Source: Acidobacteriota bacterium (lineage in GTDB: Bacteria; Acidobacteriota; Terriglobia; Terriglobales; Acidobacteriaceae). Taken from it: 5,556 nucleotides of DNA. Below, in pieces: positions 4,805 to 5,556 of this stretch. The notes below the pieces were generated by a model. It was not told the origin of the DNA. It searched no databases and worked only from the letters and a program-made list of their open reading frames with translations. A program made the position numbers and the translations under genes. Positions within the stretch are counted from its first letter, which is position 1; every line of letters begins with the position of its first letter. The stretch is from assembly GCA_021851625.1 (NCBI GenBank), contig JAJZCX010000119.1, forward strand, positions 1-5,556, in the 5' to 3' direction.

Positions 4805-5556
4805 ATGAAAAAAATATTTGTATTTACAGCAATCCTGATTGCTGCCTGCACTTGTATTGGACAAGTTCCGAAAAACTTCGTTCTTGTCCAAGGTGGAACC
4901 TTCAAAAATACCCAATCCAACTACTACGGAAAAGGTGTGTCCCTTTCCAGCTTTTATATTGGCAAGTATGAGGTCACACAAAAAGAGTGGGCTGAGATCA
5001 TGGGGGACAATCCGTCTCAATTCAAGGGTGACAACCTTCCAGTAGAGATGGTGAGTTGGTATGACAGTGTTGCATACTGCAACCAGAGAAGCGCCAAAGA
5101 AGGCCTGCAGCCGTACTACAAAATCGAGAAAACCCAGAAAGATCCCGGCAATATACCCGATCCGAATTTTGGCAATCTCGATGATGTCCAATGGAAGGTA
5201 ACAATCAACCCTGGCGCGAATGGCTACCGCTTGCCCACAGAAGCCGAGTGGGAGTATGCCGCAGGTGGCGGTCGAAAGAGCAAGAGTTACACCTATAGTG
5301 GAAGCAACAACATCGATGCTGTGGCATGGTATTGGAGAAATGCCGGGGAGAAGGTCTTAACAGCCTTCTGGAACTGGACCATCATCCAAAGCAATCACGA
5401 TCGCACAAAACCAGTCGGCGGCAAACAACCAAATGAACTGGGGCTGTACGACATGTCTGGAAATGTACGCGAATGGTGCTGGGACTGGTACGGCGACTTG
5501 CCGACACATGTAAAGAACCCGCAAGGAAGTCCAAGTGGATATGCCAGAGTTTGGAA
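4805..5556 (+). CDS. SUMF1/FGE-sulfatase-domain probable lipoprotein (3' end outside window)
   Basis: The ATG at 4805 opens a frame that stays open to the right edge, giving 250 visible residues (last full codon 5552-5554). The N-terminus has Lys2-Lys3, a hydrophobic core and a lipobox IAAC (12-15), so Cys15 is probably lipidated. Cleavage at CIG|Q (19/20) is an alternative. The rest is a formylglycine-generating-enzyme-like domain: VQGGTF (28-33), FYIGKYEVTQKEW (50-62), NLPVEMVSWYD (77-87), GYRLPTEAEWEYAA (140-153) and GLYDMSGNVREWCWDWYG (213-230). True FGE/SUMF1 oxidises a sulfatase Cys to formylglycine using a Cys pair near the C-terminus, which lies beyond the window, so activity cannot be judged. 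The usual MGS after GGTF is absent. The composition (A/T-richer than its neighbours), the short lysine-rich N-terminus and the lack of a Shine-Dalgarno recall Bacteroidota or Spirochaetota members. No sulfatase is visible nearby. Confidence 0.88.
   Translation, partial: MKKIFVFTAILIAACTCIGQVPKNFVLVQGGTFKNTQSNYYGKGVSLSSFYIGKYEVTQKEWAEIMGDNPSQFKGDNLPVEMVSWYDSVAYCNQRSAKEGLQPYYKIEKTQKDPGNIPDPNFGNLDDVQWKVTINPGANGYRLPTEAEWEYAAGGGRKSKSYTYSGSNNIDAVAWYWRNAGEKVLTAFWNWTIIQSNHDRTKPVGGKQPNELGLYDMSGNVREWCWDWYGDLPTHVKNPQGSPSGYARVW

Noticed and set aside
4715..5191. 158-residue open frame on the - strand
   Set aside because: It overlaps the well-supported SUMF1 gene antisense and shows no domain motif.

Overview
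The window reads as chromosomal DNA of a Gram-negative soil bacterium, most likely an Acidobacteriota member. The outer-membrane TonB-dependent receptor shows a diderm envelope. The polytopic GT-C-like protein resembles proteins I associate with acidobacterial genomes. The xylanase carries an active-site Asp typical of acid-active enzymes. This placement is inference; no rRNA or other marker gene is present.

Layout, all genes on the + strand. (1) Positions 2-1669 hold the C-terminal barrel of a TonB-dependent receptor that enters from the left edge, closed by a textbook intrinsic terminator (1696-1733). (2) Positions 1786-2943 encode a GC-rich, about 10-helix membrane protein resembling GT-C glycosyltransferases. 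After 109 nt comes a gamma-class carbonic anhydrase family protein (3053-3571), perhaps cotranscribed. (3) A 438-nt gene-free region (3572-4009) ends in a well-formed regulatory block: a 60-nt tract with only 9 G/C, an exact TTGACA box, a 9-bp direct repeat with a 41-bp period, a leader able to fold as a small multi-helix junction, and a good Shine-Dalgarno. (4) Positions 4010-4666 encode a secreted single-domain GH11 endo-1,4-beta-xylanase with both catalytic glutamates. (5) A hairpin without a U-tract (4709-4751) separates it from a SUMF1/FGE-like probable lipoprotein that starts at 4805 and runs off the right edge.

The genes do not form one obvious pathway. The right half fits export of a xylan-degrading enzyme under its own, probably regulated, promoter, next to a surface SUMF1-domain protein of unknown role. 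Base composition is mosaic: the receptor is near 50% GC, the middle pair above 60%, the promoter region very A/T-rich, the xylanase near 50% and the SUMF1 gene in the mid-40s (by sampled lines). This suggests that the right-hand block, or at least the SUMF1 gene, has a different history from the middle pair. The points most worth following are the leader RNA, the direct repeat at the xylanase promoter, the unusual substrate-cleft residues of the xylanase and the variant SUMF1 protein.
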